Origin: a virus
IMG/VR virus record: IMGVR_UViG_3300032820_000025
Coordinates: 1 to 42,734 of that record
Length of the DNA: 42,734 nt
Direction: 5' to 3' (one strand)
Shown: piece by piece, positions 16,787 to 23,553 of the stretch
Position numbering within the stretch: the first letter of the stretch is position 1
How the letters are laid out: each line of letters opens with the position of its first letter
Notes under the pieces: generated by a model
The model's input: the letters and a program-made list of their open reading frames with translations, nothing else
Databases searched by the model: none
What the model was told of the DNA's origin: nothing
Made by a program: the position numbers and the translations under genes

Positions 16787-16844
16787 ATATCTAATTACAG
16801 TGCAAATATGGCACATAATTTTAGGCTAATATAGGAGAAAAAAT

Positions 16845-17837
16845 ATGGCAACTTTGGCAGAACTACGAGCAAAATTACAGGCTCAAGACCAGCGACAAAA
16901 TTCAGCTCGCGAAACAGATAACGCAATCTATGCGTTTTGGAATATCCCAAACGACACTACGGCAACATTACGGTTTCTTCCCGATGGGGACGAAAGCAAC
17001 ACATTCTTTTGGCAAGAACGTCAAATGATTCGAATTGTTTTCCCAGGTGTAAAAGGGCAGGATGAGGCACGGAGCGTTACCGTTAATGTGCCTTGTATAG
17101 AGATGTGGGGCGACACTTGCCCCGTTCATGCAGAAATTCGTCCGTGGTTTAAGGACCCGACATTGGAAGATGTTGCGCGAAAATATTGGAAGAAACGTTC
17201 TTATATTTTCCAAGGGTTTGTTGTAAACAATCCACTGGACGGTGATGTAGCACCAGAAAATCCGATTAGACGTTTTGTTATTAATCCTTCAATATATAAG
17301 ATTATCAAAGCCGCTTTAATGGATCCGGAAATGGAATATCTACCAACAGATTATGTTAATGGTACTGATTTCCGTCTTACAAAAACACAAAAAGGTCAGT
17401 ATGCTGACTATTCAACATCAAACTGGGCACGGCGAGAACGTGGTCTTGAGGATGATGAATTAGAAGCAGTTAATTCTAACGGATTATTTACTTTGTCAGA
17501 TTACTTACCAAAACGACCATCAGCCGATTCAGTTGCGGCGATTTATGAGATGTTTCAAGCATCCGTTGATGGTGAATTGTATGATCCTGATAAATGGAGT
17601 GATTTTTATCGCCCATTTGGTGTCCAAGCGGCATCAACTGAGAAAGTAGAATCAAAAACAGTAAGTGACGGACTTGGAACAGGAACTGTTACCAAAGTGA
17701 CGACTTCTGATGATGTTCCGGGCTTTGAAAAAGAAGAAAAAGCCGCGGCAACTACAGAAAGTCCAGAAAGTAAGTCAAATGCTGATGAGATTCTTAGCAT
17801 GATTCGTAGCCGTGCAAAGGCAAAAGATACTGCTTAA
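16845..17837 (+). CDS. 32: Single-stranded DNA-binding protein, gp32
   Basis: gp32 coats ssDNA during T4-type replication and recombination and recruits UvsY, gp59 and primase-helicase. The family layout is present: a basic N-terminal self-association region (AELRAKLQAQDQR, residues 5-17), an OB-fold core with aromatic-rich segments (FWNIPNDTTATLRFLPDG, KYWKKRSYIFQGFVV), and an acidic, flexible C-terminal tail with an AAATTESPESKSNADEIL segment. The zinc region retains C84, C92 and H95, but no His lies in residues 1-83, so the fourth ligand of T4 gp32 (His64) has no visible counterpart. It has a consensus promoter upstream and a strong terminator downstream. Confidence 0.93.
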   Translation: MATLAELRAKLQAQDQRQNSARETDNAIYAFWNIPNDTTATLRFLPDGDESNTFFWQERQMIRIVFPGVKGQDEARSVTVNVPCIEMWGDTCPVHAEIRPWFKDPTLEDVARKYWKKRSYIFQGFVVNNPLDGDVAPENPIRRFVINPSIYKIIKAALMDPEMEYLPTDYVNGTDFRLTKTQKGQYADYSTSNWARRERGLEDDELEAVNSNGLFTLSDYLPKRPSADSVAAIYEMFQASVDGELYDPDKWSDFYRPFGVQAASTEKVESKTVSDGLGTGTVTKVTTSDDVPGFEKEEKAAATTESPESKSNADEILSMIRSRAKAKDTA

Positions 17838-17848
17838 TATTTCTTATA

Positions 17849-17874
17849 AGGAGGGGGAAACCCCTCCTATTTTT
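17849..17874 (+). terminator. Rho-independent terminator after gp32
   Basis: The 8-bp stem AGGAGGGG/CCCCTCCT with a GAAA tetraloop is followed by ATTTTT. A Shine-Dalgarno for uvsX (GGAGG at 17876-17880) lies immediately after, so gp32 probably makes a separate abundant message with partial read-through to uvsX. Confidence 0.85.
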
Positions 17875-17887
17875 CGGAGGATAAAGA

Positions 17888-18952
17888 ATGGCAAAAGCAT
17901 ATGACTTTTCAAAATTAAGAAAGAATTTAACAAAAAACATTGACGGGTTAAGTATAGGATTTCATGACCCTAAGGATTGGATTAGTACTGGTAGTCATGC
18001 ATTAAATTATCTTATTAGTGGAGATTTTTATAACGGTGTTCCATTAGGACGGGTAACGATGTTTGCAGGAATGTCAGGAAGTGGTAAGAGTTTAATTGCT
18101 AGTGGGAATCTAGCAAGCAATGCCCAGAAAGCTGGGTGTTTTGTTGTTATGATGGATAGTGAAAATGCATTGGATACTGATTGGTTACAAGCACTTGGAG
18201 TAGATACAAGTGAAGAAAAATTGTTAAAAATTGGTGTTTCAATGATTGATGATGTTGCTAAAACATTATCAGAATTCCTTAAAGGATACAGGGAAGAAAA
18301 TGAAGAAAATGATTATGAGGATTGTCCAAAAGTAGTCATTATTATTGATAGTTTAGGTATGTTGTTATCACCAACTGATGTCAAACAATTTGAAGCCGGT
18401 GATCTTAAAGGTGATTTGGGTCGTAAACCTAAAGCACTTACAGCATTAATTCGTAATACTGTTAATAGCATTGCTCCTTATCCAATAGGACTTATAGTAA
18501 CCAATCACACTTATGCATCGCAGGATATGTTTGATCCGGATGATAAAATTAGTGGTGGCGCAGGATTTGTGTATGCTTCGTCTATAGTAGTTGCTATGAA
18601 ACTTTTAAAGTTAAAAGAAGATGAAGAAGGTAATAAAATTACTCAGGTTCGAGGTATTAGAGCTGCTTGTAAAGTTATGAAAAGTAGATTTTCAAAACCG
18701 TTTGAGGCAGTTCAAATTAAAATACCATATGAAACAGGAATGGATTCGTATTCAGGGTTAGTTGATTTGTTTGAAAAATCTGGTGACCTTGTTAAACGAG
18801 GCAACAAATTAGTTTATACTGATTCAGCAGGTAACGAACATAGTTATTTTAGGAAAGGATGGAATGCCGAAACACTCGAATTAATACTCCAAGATAAAAC
18901 TGATAGTGAGGTAAATACTCCTGAATTGGAATATCTTGGAGATGATGCATGA
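17888..18952 (+). CDS. uvsX: RecA-like recombinase UvsX
   Basis: UvsX forms filaments on ssDNA and drives strand invasion for recombination-dependent replication. The protein has Walker A GMSGSGKS at residues 61-68, FVVMMDSENALD containing the catalytic-Glu region, and Walker B VVIIIDSLGML near 155. VTNHTYASQDMFDPDDKISGGAGF forms the L2/DNA-binding region. The length, 354 aa, is close to the T4 protein (391 aa). GGAGG lies 7 nt before the ATG. Its stop overlaps the ATG of the small acidic gene (ATGA), and uvsY follows, giving the cyanophage-like order uvsX-x-uvsY. Confidence 0.95.
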   Translation: MAKAYDFSKLRKNLTKNIDGLSIGFHDPKDWISTGSHALNYLISGDFYNGVPLGRVTMFAGMSGSGKSLIASGNLASNAQKAGCFVVMMDSENALDTDWLQALGVDTSEEKLLKIGVSMIDDVAKTLSEFLKGYREENEENDYEDCPKVVIIIDSLGMLLSPTDVKQFEAGDLKGDLGRKPKALTALIRNTVNSIAPYPIGLIVTNHTYASQDMFDPDDKISGGAGFVYASSIVVAMKLLKLKEDEEGNKITQVRGIRAACKVMKSRFSKPFEAVQIKIPYETGMDSYSGLVDLFEKSGDLVKRGNKLVYTDSAGNEHSYFRKGWNAETLELILQDKTDSEVNTPELEYLGDDA

Positions 18953-19176
18953 GCAGTGAACCAGAACTTTTAATTGAGATGTGGAGTGCTTTGAGATCAT
19001 ATATCCCAGAGAAGGAAAGAATGGATGCGGCACTTCGTGTCATAAATCTATTTGATACTTTTGGTGATATTGAAGAACTTAAAGAATATGTTGGGCAAGA
19101 TTCATATCTTGATAAAGCACTAGAAGATTATTTTGAAGAAGAAGACGAAGAAAACGAAGACGAAGACGATTATTAA
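18949..19176 (+). CDS. Small acidic protein between uvsX and uvsY (75 aa)
   Basis: No function recognised. Residues 1-55 form a probably helical unit (LLIEMWSALRSYIPEKERMDAALRVINLFDTFGDIEEL) and the last 17 residues are almost all Glu/Asp (FEEEDEENEDEDDY). The start overlaps the uvsX stop by 4 bases (ATGA) and uvsY follows after 2 bases, so the three genes are coupled. A DNA-mimic-like acidic tail and this position suggest a modulator of recombinase or ssDNA-binding protein; that is inference. Confidence 0.7.
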   Translation: MSSEPELLIEMWSALRSYIPEKERMDAALRVINLFDTFGDIEELKEYVGQDSYLDKALEDYFEEEDEENEDEDDY

Positions 19177-19178
19177 CT

Positions 19179-19664
19179 ATGGCTAGTTGGTATCAAACAG
19201 TAGTACGTGATATGGCTTCATTGCCTGATTGTATTGATCATTTTGAAGATCAATTAGCAGAAGCTAAATCAGAGATTAAGTTTCAAGGAAGTATTGAAAA
19301 AGCGGCAAGTGCGATTCCTGCAATTGTGCAAACTAGATTTTCGCAGTTGCAGGAAGCTGAAGCAATACTAGAACATTTAAATATTCATTTAAGAAAATTA
19401 CGAGCACAGACTTTTCGTAAGTTTTTGGAAAACTACCAACGGGCATTAACATCTAGAGATGCTCAAGCATATGTAGATGGTGAGCAGGCAATTGTAGATC
19501 AAACAGAATTAGTAAATGAGTTTGGTTTATTGCGGAATCAATTCCTCGGAGTGTTAAAAGCATTGGAAGCAAAACAATTTCAGATTAATAATATTGTGAA
19601 GTTACGAGTTGCAGGATTAGAGGACTCTGAGATTAATATGTTTTATGGAAATCCAAACAAATAA
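19179..19664 (+). CDS. uvsY: Recombination mediator UvsY-like protein
   Basis: UvsY loads UvsX onto gp32-coated ssDNA as a hexamer. This 161-aa protein is all-helical. Its C-terminal half keeps the family pattern: a central helix with HLRKLRAQTFRKFLENYQRALTSRDAQAYVDGE, then VDQTELVNEFGLLRNQFLGVLKALEAKQFQINNIVKLRVAGLED, which parallels the T4 UvsY end '...LLDFCSGALDAIKSRGFAIKHIQDMRAFEAG'. The gene neighbourhood directly after uvsX agrees. Sequence identity to T4 UvsY is clearly low, so the call leans on pattern plus context. Confidence 0.75.
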   Translation: MASWYQTVVRDMASLPDCIDHFEDQLAEAKSEIKFQGSIEKAASAIPAIVQTRFSQLQEAEAILEHLNIHLRKLRAQTFRKFLENYQRALTSRDAQAYVDGEQAIVDQTELVNEFGLLRNQFLGVLKALEAKQFQINNIVKLRVAGLEDSEINMFYGNPNK

Positions 19665-19667
19665 TGC

Positions 19668-19696
19668 TTGACATATGAATTATGTATAAGTATAAT
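19668..19696 (+). promoter_or_regulatory. Consensus sigma70 promoter
   Basis: TTGACA at 19668-19673 and TATAAT at 19691-19696 are perfect with a 17-base spacer. It starts 3 bases after the uvsY stop and serves the gene at 19722. It also rules out the upstream TTG at 19668 as the start, because that codon lies in the -35 element. Confidence 0.85.
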
Positions 19697-19721
19697 AAAG
19701 TATTGTAAAGGAGAAATTGTT

Positions 19722-20123
19722 ATGGAAATCAATTTACGAAAGGCCGCTACTCTGCAAGATCAAATACGGCAGGGGATTTCCGATGTTAATTTGGAAGGGA
19801 GTGTCGGAAGTGAGTTAGAACAGAGGTTGACACACCTTGAAGATTTGGAATCTGTACTGTATAGTTTGAGAGATAAGGTTGGTAAAGCAAATGTCGAAAC
19901 CGGTGTAAGCACTTTGCTAACAAAAAGAGTTCAGCTGAATAATTTAATTAGTAGATATGAGAGACTAGTCCGTAGAGGAGAAGATGGATTTCGTACAAAG
20001 TTATCCGATCTTCGTAAGGAAAGAGTAACGATTAGTGAGAAGATTCTTGAACTAAATGTTGGATCAAGTGTTGATCTACCAGAAGGTGATGTAGAAATTC
20101 TTGCTCGTGAAAACATACTATAA
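19722..20123 (+). CDS. Coiled-coil protein of unknown function (133 aa)
   Basis: Start chosen at the ATG at 19722, which has AAGGAG 5-6 nt upstream and lies just after a consensus promoter; the longer frame from TTG overlaps the promoter. The product is helical and strongly coiled-coil like (LEQRLTHLEDLESVLYSLRDKV, RVQLNNLISRYERLVRRGEDGF, LSDLRKERVTISEKILEL), with a short acidic end. No family recognised. Its strong own promoter and the downstream terminator suggest substantial early expression. It could be a small DNA metabolism or host-takeover factor. Confidence 0.65.
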   Translation: MEINLRKAATLQDQIRQGISDVNLEGSVGSELEQRLTHLEDLESVLYSLRDKVGKANVETGVSTLLTKRVQLNNLISRYERLVRRGEDGFRTKLSDLRKERVTISEKILELNVGSSVDLPEGDVEILARENIL

Positions 20124-20245
20124 GACATAAAGCTAGACATTGTTATAAGGTGAGGAAACTAAGATTCGGGAAATAATAATAATACTTGCTAATTGTTGAA
20201 AGAGTAGATAGAAATCACATAAGAGAAAGTGTTTAGCTTATTGCG
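20124..20245 (+). other. Transcribed 3' region without gene
   Basis: These 122 bases lie between a gene stop and a strong terminator. No ORF with a ribosome site, no tRNA-like fold and no repeat is apparent. It would be the 3' untranslated part of the message from the promoter at 19668. Confidence 0.4.
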
Positions 20246-20273
20246 GGAGGTACCTTCGGGTACCTCCTTTTTT
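20246..20273 (+). terminator. Rho-independent terminator with UUCG loop
   Basis: A perfect 9-bp stem (GGAGGTACC/GGTACCTCC) closed by TTCG is followed by six T. It ends the transcript of the coiled-coil gene and stands 5 bases before the next promoter. Confidence 0.92.
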
Positions 20274-20277
20274 ATGC

Positions 20278-20308
20278 TTGACATAATAATAATCTTTGTT
20301 ATTATAAT
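20278..20308 (+). promoter_or_regulatory. Sigma70 promoter, 19-base spacer
   Basis: TTGACA at 20278-20283 and TATAAT at 20303-20308 are both perfect, but the 19-base spacer is longer than optimal. It serves the gene at 20323. Confidence 0.65.
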
Positions 20309-20322
20309 AAAGAGGTTTAATT

Positions 20323-20538
20323 ATGTTAAAAGAACAAACAAATAAGATTATGACAGATTGTATTGAATCGATTATTAAAGTTGGCGCGAAGCATGGAATA
20401 AATGTTAAGGATGAAAATTTTGTAAAAGATCTTGCATTATCATCTGGTTTTATTAGGGCTGCATTTGACCGACAATTAGGAAAGCCTAGTGTGTTGCACG
20501 AAGGCATGTCTGATCTTATGAAAGATAATTTAGTTTAG
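20323..20538 (+). CDS. Small hypothetical early protein (71 aa)
   Basis: No family recognised. The peptide is mostly helical (TNKIMTDCIESIIKVGAKHGINV, FVKDLALSSGFIRAAFDRQLG) and ends in VLHEGMSDLMKDNLV. It is preceded by a two-hexamer sigma70 promoter and a GAGG ribosome site, so it is likely expressed early. Its last 23 bases overlap the end of a convergent radical SAM gene, and no terminator lies between them, so antisense pairing of the two 3' ends is possible. Confidence 0.6.
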   Translation: MLKEQTNKIMTDCIESIIKVGAKHGINVKDENFVKDLALSSGFIRAAFDRQLGKPSVLHEGMSDLMKDNLV

Positions 20539-21478
20539 TTGTTTTGAAATCTGTTACATTGACGCAATAGTCATTTGGGCATTGAACAGGATCGTTAGGA
20601 AATTGTATGCTTTGAGGATTGTTAACATTTCCGAGAGCACCCCTTCCGCCGCCTGCTTTGCACCATGACCCTCGGCTTATCCGGCCGTCGATTCCTATAA
20701 AGATTTTTTCTACACCTATGTAGCAATTCCATCCTTTAAAACGATTTTTATTCTCGTTAATCCAACTAGCAGGATAAATGGTTTCGTTTTTCCCATCTTT
20801 GTATTCTATTTTAAATCGTGGATTAAATTTTTTTGATTTTGGTTGTTCCCAATTCGAATCGTAATTATTAAAGATGCTATATTTGGCCATAAAGTCTAAT
20901 TGCTCACTTGAGTATGGGTAAAATATATGTCCAAAGTTAATTCGTAATGGTTTTAATATAACAGGGTAACCATTATTATTTTTTGTTAATGTGATTGCAT
21001 TATTGACACTGGTATCCCAGTCGTCATGTTTCATTGGAACATTTGCTGTAACATCTGCTGTCTCATTCATTAGTTGTGCTACTTCTAACATATGTTCAGC
21101 ATCACCTTCCTCGGTATGGCAAGTTAAATTAAGCACATCGAAAATCTCTTGATAGTCTTTCCACCAACGCAATGTTCGTGATCCATTTGATAAGCAAGTT
21201 ATAATATTATCTGGATTACTTTTTATTAAATCTAGTTTTTCTTTTATTTTTGGATCCATTGTAATTTCACCACCAGATAAAATAAAGTGTAATGGTAAAG
21301 TAGTGTGTTGATATATTTTATCAAGCAGTTGTTGTAATTTGTCTATTCCAATCCATAACGTTGATCCATTGTGTAATTCATCAGGGCAGTAACTACAGGA
21401 AAAATTGCAGGTGCTACCGACTGACCAATCTACGGTAAAGTATTTCTCTATATTAGTGACTAAACGAATATCTTCCAC
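20516..21478 (-). CDS. Radical SAM enzyme with C-terminal SPASM-like cysteines (320 aa)
   Basis: CNFSCSYC gives C24, C28 and C31 (CX3CX2C) and LSGGE at 68-71 binds SAM. C252, C273, C300 and C305 near the end, in NCYIGVEKIFIGIDGRISRGSWC and CPNDYC, fit a SPASM-type domain with auxiliary clusters; such enzymes often modify peptides or proteins. The start is GTG at 21478, placed 5 nt after a CATAAATA box on the same strand. The product is unrelated in detail to the other two radical SAM genes here. It is convergent with, and overlaps, the small gene at 20323. Confidence 0.8.
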   Translation of the reverse strand: MEDIRLVTNIEKYFTVDWSVGSTCNFSCSYCPDELHNGSTLWIGIDKLQQLLDKIYQHTTLPLHFILSGGEITMDPKIKEKLDLIKSNPDNIITCLSNGSRTLRWWKDYQEIFDVLNLTCHTEEGDAEHMLEVAQLMNETADVTANVPMKHDDWDTSVNNAITLTKNNNGYPVILKPLRINFGHIFYPYSSEQLDFMAKYSIFNNYDSNWEQPKSKKFNPRFKIEYKDGKNETIYPASWINENKNRFKGWNCYIGVEKIFIGIDGRISRGSWCKAGGGRGALGNVNNPQSIQFPNDPVQCPNDYCVNVTDFKTTKLNYLS

Positions 21479-21483
21479 GCAAT

Positions 21484-21491
21484 TATTTATG
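21484..21491 (-). promoter_or_regulatory. Late promoter box CATAAATA (minus strand)
   Basis: Seven of eight match, ending 5 nt before the GTG start of the radical SAM gene (spacer ATTGC), the same geometry as the plus-strand late genes. Confidence 0.6.
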
Positions 21492-21495
21492 GGGT

Positions 21496-21535
21496 TTAAA
21501 TACCTGACAAAAAACCAGGTATTTCCCGTATTTAA
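21496..21535. repeat. Nested inverted repeats in a divergent promoter region
   Basis: AAATACCTG at 21498-21506 is the exact inverse of CAGGTATTT at 21516-21524. The overlapping TTAAATAC at 21496-21503 is the exact inverse of GTATTTAA at 21528-21535. The two pairings are mutually exclusive. No T-run follows, so it looks more like an operator or a protein-binding site than a terminator. Confidence 0.6.
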
Positions 21536-21583
21536 GGATTTGCTAATATAAGGATTTTCTTATATAAGTATTTGCTTATATAG
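21536..21583 (+). repeat. Three tandem 16-bp repeats upstream of an early promoter
   Basis: Three contiguous units of 16 bp share the form G(G/T)ATTT(G/T)CT(A/T)ATATA(A/G): 21536-21551, 21552-21567 and 21568-21583. They end 11 bp before the -35 element of the promoter at 21595. The arrangement suggests a cooperative binding array. Confidence 0.65.
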
Positions 21584-21594
21584 ACCGTTTAAGA

Positions 21595-21622
21595 TTGACA
21601 AATCTCCAAGATGTCTTATAAT
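21595..21622 (+). promoter_or_regulatory. Sigma70 promoter with ATG at predicted +1
   Basis: TTGACA at 21595-21600, 16-base spacer, TATAAT at 21617-21622, then AGTAGT and ATG at 21629. The start codon coincides with the expected transcription start. The sequence around the -35 is repeated almost exactly at 22390-22409. Confidence 0.75.
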
Positions 21623-21628
21623 AGTAGT

Positions 21629-21805
21629 ATGAGAATAAAAGAAAACCGGAAGATCCCAAAAACCGCTGTTGCTACGGTAGGCGTAGCAGCTACGATATAT
21701 GGGGCGTATAAATTAGGTAAATATTTGACTGGTAAAAAGGCTCCAAAACGAGCCTGGAAAACCGATTATGGAAGACATGGTCGAAACACGGAAGAAACAG
21801 CATAA
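21629..21805 (+). CDS. Small membrane-anchor protein with DYGRHG tail (58 aa)
   Basis: An ATG at 21611 lies between the -35 and -10 elements, so the start is the ATG at 21629. The peptide has a basic N-terminus (MRIKENRKIPK), one short hydrophobic segment (TAVATVGVAATIYGAYKLG) and a basic tail with TGKKAPKRAWKTDYGRHG. The segment from YGAY to GRHG is repeated at the C-terminus of the 267-aa protein at 38637, so this gene is the free-standing form of a module. Its stop overlaps the next ATG (TAATG). Function unknown; a membrane or virion anchoring module is a guess. Confidence 0.65.
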   Translation: MRIKENRKIPKTAVATVGVAATIYGAYKLGKYLTGKKAPKRAWKTDYGRHGRNTEETA

Positions 21806-21942
21806 TGGAAATTCTCTTATTTTTAATTTTAGTAGTTTTGGTAATTAAGTTTTTCCCAGAAGTGGTTAATGTAATTTGGGGTGGGATTTTAGTGCTTTGC
21901 GCTATTATTGGTGGCCTCGTTCTTCTTGCTATTATTATATAA
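21805..21942 (+). CDS. Small two-helix membrane protein (45 aa)
   Basis: A 45-codon ORF starts on the last base of the preceding stop (TAATG), implying coupled translation. The product is almost wholly hydrophobic: a first helix of about residues 3-14 (LLFLILVVLVI), a short polar turn (KFFPEVVN), then a second hydrophobic stretch of about residues 23-45 ending in three Ile. The HAD phosphatase gene begins 8 bases after it ends. Small two-helix proteins of this sort include class II holins, but there is no endolysin next to it, so that is only one option. Confidence 0.55.
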   Translation: MEILLFLILVVLVIKFFPEVVNVIWGGILVLCAIIGGLVLLAIII

Positions 21943-21950
21943 AGCCTAAA

Positions 21951-22391
21951 ATGGCAGATATCATTTTTGATGTAGATGGGACGCTGATGGATATTGAGCA
22001 TCGGCGCCATCATGTTGAGCAGTCGCCCAGGAACTTTAAAGCATTTCGTGATGAGATGATCAATGATACTCCTAACGAAGATATCGTAATGATGGCTAAC
22101 CTGCTGAAAGAGGCAGGACATCGTATCCTTATTTCCACCGGGCGTCTTGAGAAAGACAAAGAGTTAACGCTGAAGCAGTTAAAGGATGCTGGCGTTGCGT
22201 TTGATTTGGCTTTGTTTCGATTAAAGGAAGAGGAGTTTAAGCCTGACTCGGAAGTCAAAGAAAACATGCTTGAGGATATGAAGAAGTTTGGATTCAATCC
22301 TACGATGGCGTTTGACGACCGTCAAAGGGTTGTGGATATGTGGAGACGCAATGGACTCCGTGTGTTTCAAGTAGATTCTGGAGACTTTTAA
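21951..22391 (+). CDS. HAD-family phosphatase, like the Pnk/PseT 3'-phosphatase domain (146 aa)
   Basis: The ATG at 21951 places the catalytic HAD motif at the N-terminus: IIFDVDGTLMDIEHRR, with D7 as nucleophile and D9 as acid/base. Motif II is ILISTGRLEK (Thr) and motif III/IV is MAFDDRQRVVDMWRRNGLRVFQV, with two Asp for magnesium. This order and size match the phosphatase half of T4 polynucleotide kinase (PseT), and the kinase half is absent. A role in 3'-end or nucleotide dephosphorylation is likely. The coding frame extends upstream to 21876 but that part lies over the small membrane ORF and is rejected. Confidence 0.75.
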   Translation: MADIIFDVDGTLMDIEHRRHHVEQSPRNFKAFRDEMINDTPNEDIVMMANLLKEAGHRILISTGRLEKDKELTLKQLKDAGVAFDLALFRLKEEEFKPDSEVKENMLEDMKKFGFNPTMAFDDRQRVVDMWRRNGLRVFQVDSGDF

Positions 22392-22393
22392 GA

Positions 22394-22421
22394 TTGACAG
22401 ATCTCCAACCTGTAGTATAAT
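22394..22421 (+). promoter_or_regulatory. Sigma70 promoter for the AAA+ gene
   Basis: TTGACA at 22394-22399, 16-base spacer and TATAAT at 22416-22421. The 20 bases from 22390 match the sequence at 21591-21610 with two differences, so both promoters may share a regulator. It gives a leader of about 38 nt with GAGG before the ATG. Confidence 0.8.
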
Positions 22422-22465
22422 GTATAGATAATGTAAATTTTGGATCAACAACCGCGAGGTAATAT

Positions 22466-23503
22466 ATGTCCGCTCAGAAGTTAGTAAAGGTTAATGGGTC
22501 CTATCGGAATACGCCTGTTCCAGGTGTTGTGTTTCCGTTAGTCAAGGCTCTAACAAAAGGTAAGAAAGGTGACTTTGTTACCGTTGATGGAACATCAGTT
22601 CCTGGATACCCAGATCGTCATCTTCGTATTAAGGTGGCAAATAAGTCAGATTACGAATTTGTTAATTCTGATACTCCTATGGGATTACCAGAGAATGCTC
22701 CAAATAAAGTAGAAACCGAAGAAGAAGCAATTGAGCGAATCCGTGATCGGTTTGCAATCCTCGATGAAATGACTGAAGCCACTATTGATGGCACGGTGCG
22801 AGGTATGATTGTTTCAGGCCCCCCAGGTGTTGGTAAGTCATATGGTGTAGAAAGTGTGTTAGAGCGATCTAATACTTTTAATAAACTTGCTGGCAAGAAA
22901 TGCAAGTATGAAATTGTCAGAGGTGCCATGACAGCACTGGGTCTGTATGCTTTACTTTTTAAGTGGAGCGACCCTGGAAGGGTTCTGGTGCTCGACGATT
23001 GTGATACAGTTCTTTGGGACGAACTTTCGTTAAACCTTCTTAAAGGTGCTTTGGACTCCGGCAAGAAGAGACGGCTTTTTTGGAATGCTGATAGTAACAA
23101 ACTGCGTGGAGAGGGTATTCCGGATCAATATGAATTTAATGGTTCGATCATCTTTATATCGAACTTGAAATTCGACAAGTTAACGCAGAGTGGTCGGATT
23201 GGTAAGATTAAGGATCACTTGGAAGCCATTATCTCCCGTTGTCACTATTTGGATCTGACACTGGATACAATGCGCGACAAGATGCTCCGTATACATCAGA
23301 TCGTTGGTGATGGTATGTTGGATGAATATAAGTTCAACAAGACTGAGACAGCGATGATTGTAGACTACATTGACGAGAATAAAGAGAAGTTGCGTGAAGT
23401 GAGTTTGCGTATGGTGCTAAAGATTTCAGACTTGTACAAGATGGCACCCAAAAACGATCACTGGAAACGACTTGTCGAGACAACTTGTATGCGTAGAGTA
23501 TAG
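22466..23503 (+). CDS. AAA+ ATPase (345 aa)
   Basis: The Walker A motif GPPGVGKS is at 118-125, Walker B VLVLDDCD at 173-180, and sensor 1 lies at GSIIFISNLKFD near 225. An Arg-finger region follows (ISRCHYLDL). A C-terminal helical lid is present (MVLKISDLYKMAPK). The N-terminal 95 residues include a small beta-rich region (KGDFVTVDGTSVPGYPDRHLRIKV). Such AAA+ proteins are common in marine T4-like phages and their role is unproven. This is not gp44, whose sequence motifs differ. The gene has its own promoter and terminator, making a monocistronic unit. Confidence 0.8.
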   Translation: MSAQKLVKVNGSYRNTPVPGVVFPLVKALTKGKKGDFVTVDGTSVPGYPDRHLRIKVANKSDYEFVNSDTPMGLPENAPNKVETEEEAIERIRDRFAILDEMTEATIDGTVRGMIVSGPPGVGKSYGVESVLERSNTFNKLAGKKCKYEIVRGAMTALGLYALLFKWSDPGRVLVLDDCDTVLWDELSLNLLKGALDSGKKRRLFWNADSNKLRGEGIPDQYEFNGSIIFISNLKFDKLTQSGRIGKIKDHLEAIISRCHYLDLTLDTMRDKMLRIHQIVGDGMLDEYKFNKTETAMIVDYIDENKEKLREVSLRMVLKISDLYKMAPKNDHWKRLVETTCMRRV

Positions 23504-23528
23504 TTTACACTATCTGAGCGGATGGTGG

Positions 23529-23553
23529 CCGGGGGGAGACCCCCGGTTTTTTT
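23529..23553 (+). terminator. Rho-independent terminator after the AAA+ gene
   Basis: A 7-bp stem CCGGGGG/CCCCCGG with a GAGA tetraloop is followed by seven T. Its last bases overlap the stop codon of the convergent radical SAM gene, so it sits exactly between two converging genes. Confidence 0.9.

Noticed and set aside
16808-16834. Nine-codon mini-ORF in the gp32 leader whose stop overlaps the ribosome site
   Set aside because: It has no ribosome site of its own, and such short ORFs occur by chance in AT-rich leaders; nothing else supports it.
21876-21950. N-terminal extension of the HAD phosphatase
   Set aside because: It overlaps the small membrane ORF in another frame and would put 25 unrelated residues before the catalytic DVDGT motif.
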